The notes below the pieces were generated by a model. It saw only the letters and a program-made list of their open reading frames with translations, was not told where the DNA came from and searched no databases. Below, piece by piece: positions 5,708-5,751 of a stretch of 5,751 bases of DNA. Source of the stretch: Oscillospiraceae bacterium (lineage in GTDB: Bacteria > Bacillota > Clostridia > Oscillospirales > Acutalibacteraceae). A program made the position numbers and the translations under genes. Location of the stretch: contig DNGF01000177.1 of assembly GCA_003486665.1 (NCBI GenBank), forward strand, positions 1 to 5,751. The letters run 5' to 3'. Numbering within the stretch: the stretch's first letter is position 1; the number at the start of each line of letters is the position of its first letter.

Positions 5708-5751
5708 CTTACTCCCTCAGTCAGCTGCGCTGACAGCTCCCCCGTAGGAGG
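5708..5751. repeat. Partial dispersed repeat with CTCCCTCAGTCAGC core, cut by window edge
   Basis: The core holds GTCAGC (5720-5725) and GCTGAC (5729-5734) around a three-base TGC loop. A second stem begins (CTCC at 5737-5740 with GGAG at 5747-5750) and appears to continue off the right edge. The pattern, a CTCCCTCAGTCAGC-type stem followed by a CTCCC/GGGAG stem, matches a repeat I remember as frequent between genes in gut Oscillospiraceae such as Faecalibacterium and Ruminococcus. Its full length cannot be judged here. Confidence 0.55.

Larger units (their letters stand above)
5490..5751. other. Gene-free intergenic stretch with several inverted repeats
   Basis: I see no credible coding region here: no open frame with recognisable protein or a ribosome binding site. 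It holds four separate inverted repeats (listed individually) linked by AT-rich sequence. The density of hairpins is typical of an intergenic region that has collected short repeat elements. A small RNA or the leader of a gene beyond the edge cannot be excluded, but nothing specific supports either. Confidence 0.6.

Noticed and set aside
5459..5751. CRISPR array or tRNA gene suggested by the clustered hairpins.
   Set aside because: The repeats differ from each other in sequence and spacing, and no cloverleaf with an anticodon arm and TTC loop could be assembled.

Overview
The window looks like chromosomal DNA from a Gram-positive anaerobe of the class Clostridia, probably an Oscillospiraceae/Ruminococcaceae-type gut bacterium. 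The evidence is base composition that is neither strongly AT- nor GC-rich, GAGG/AGGGG ribosome binding sites, a consensus sigma-A promoter, and right-end GC-rich intergenic hairpins of a kind I recall from such genomes. The taxonomic call is an inference, not a match.

Layout, left to right. (1) Positions 2-1282, plus strand: the 3' part of an LCAT-like alpha/beta-hydrolase gene whose start lies off the left edge. (2) 1283-1369: a short convergent gap filled by a long nested hairpin that can terminate transcription from both sides. (3) 5358-1370, minus strand: three genes separated by only 11-12 bases, each with its own Shine-Dalgarno. In transcription order they are a membrane-anchored protein joining an XRE helix-turn-helix to a family I.5-type (staphylococcal/Geobacillus-like) lipase domain, an MTA/SAH deaminase (MtaD), and a methylthioribose-1-phosphate isomerase-like protein (MtnA-like). 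(4) 5359-5751: a gene-free stretch with the operon's sigma-A promoter, an intrinsic terminator just upstream that insulates it, and a series of inverted repeats running off the right edge.

How the genes work together. MtaD and MtnA are the deamination and isomerisation steps of a known route for salvaging 5'-methylthioadenosine: MTA to methylthioinosine, then (after a phosphorylase not seen here) methylthioribose-1-phosphate to methylthioribulose-1-phosphate. The surprising member is the first gene. Its N-terminus is a DNA-binding domain predicted to lie in the cytoplasm. A single membrane helix joins it to an outward-facing lipase domain with an intact Ser-Asp-His triad and all four zinc ligands of the family. 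Its strong promoter appears to drive the salvage genes too. A membrane-tethered transcription factor whose sensor is a lipase fold, coupled to nucleoside salvage, is the most unusual thing in the window. Its biological role is not evident from sequence alone.
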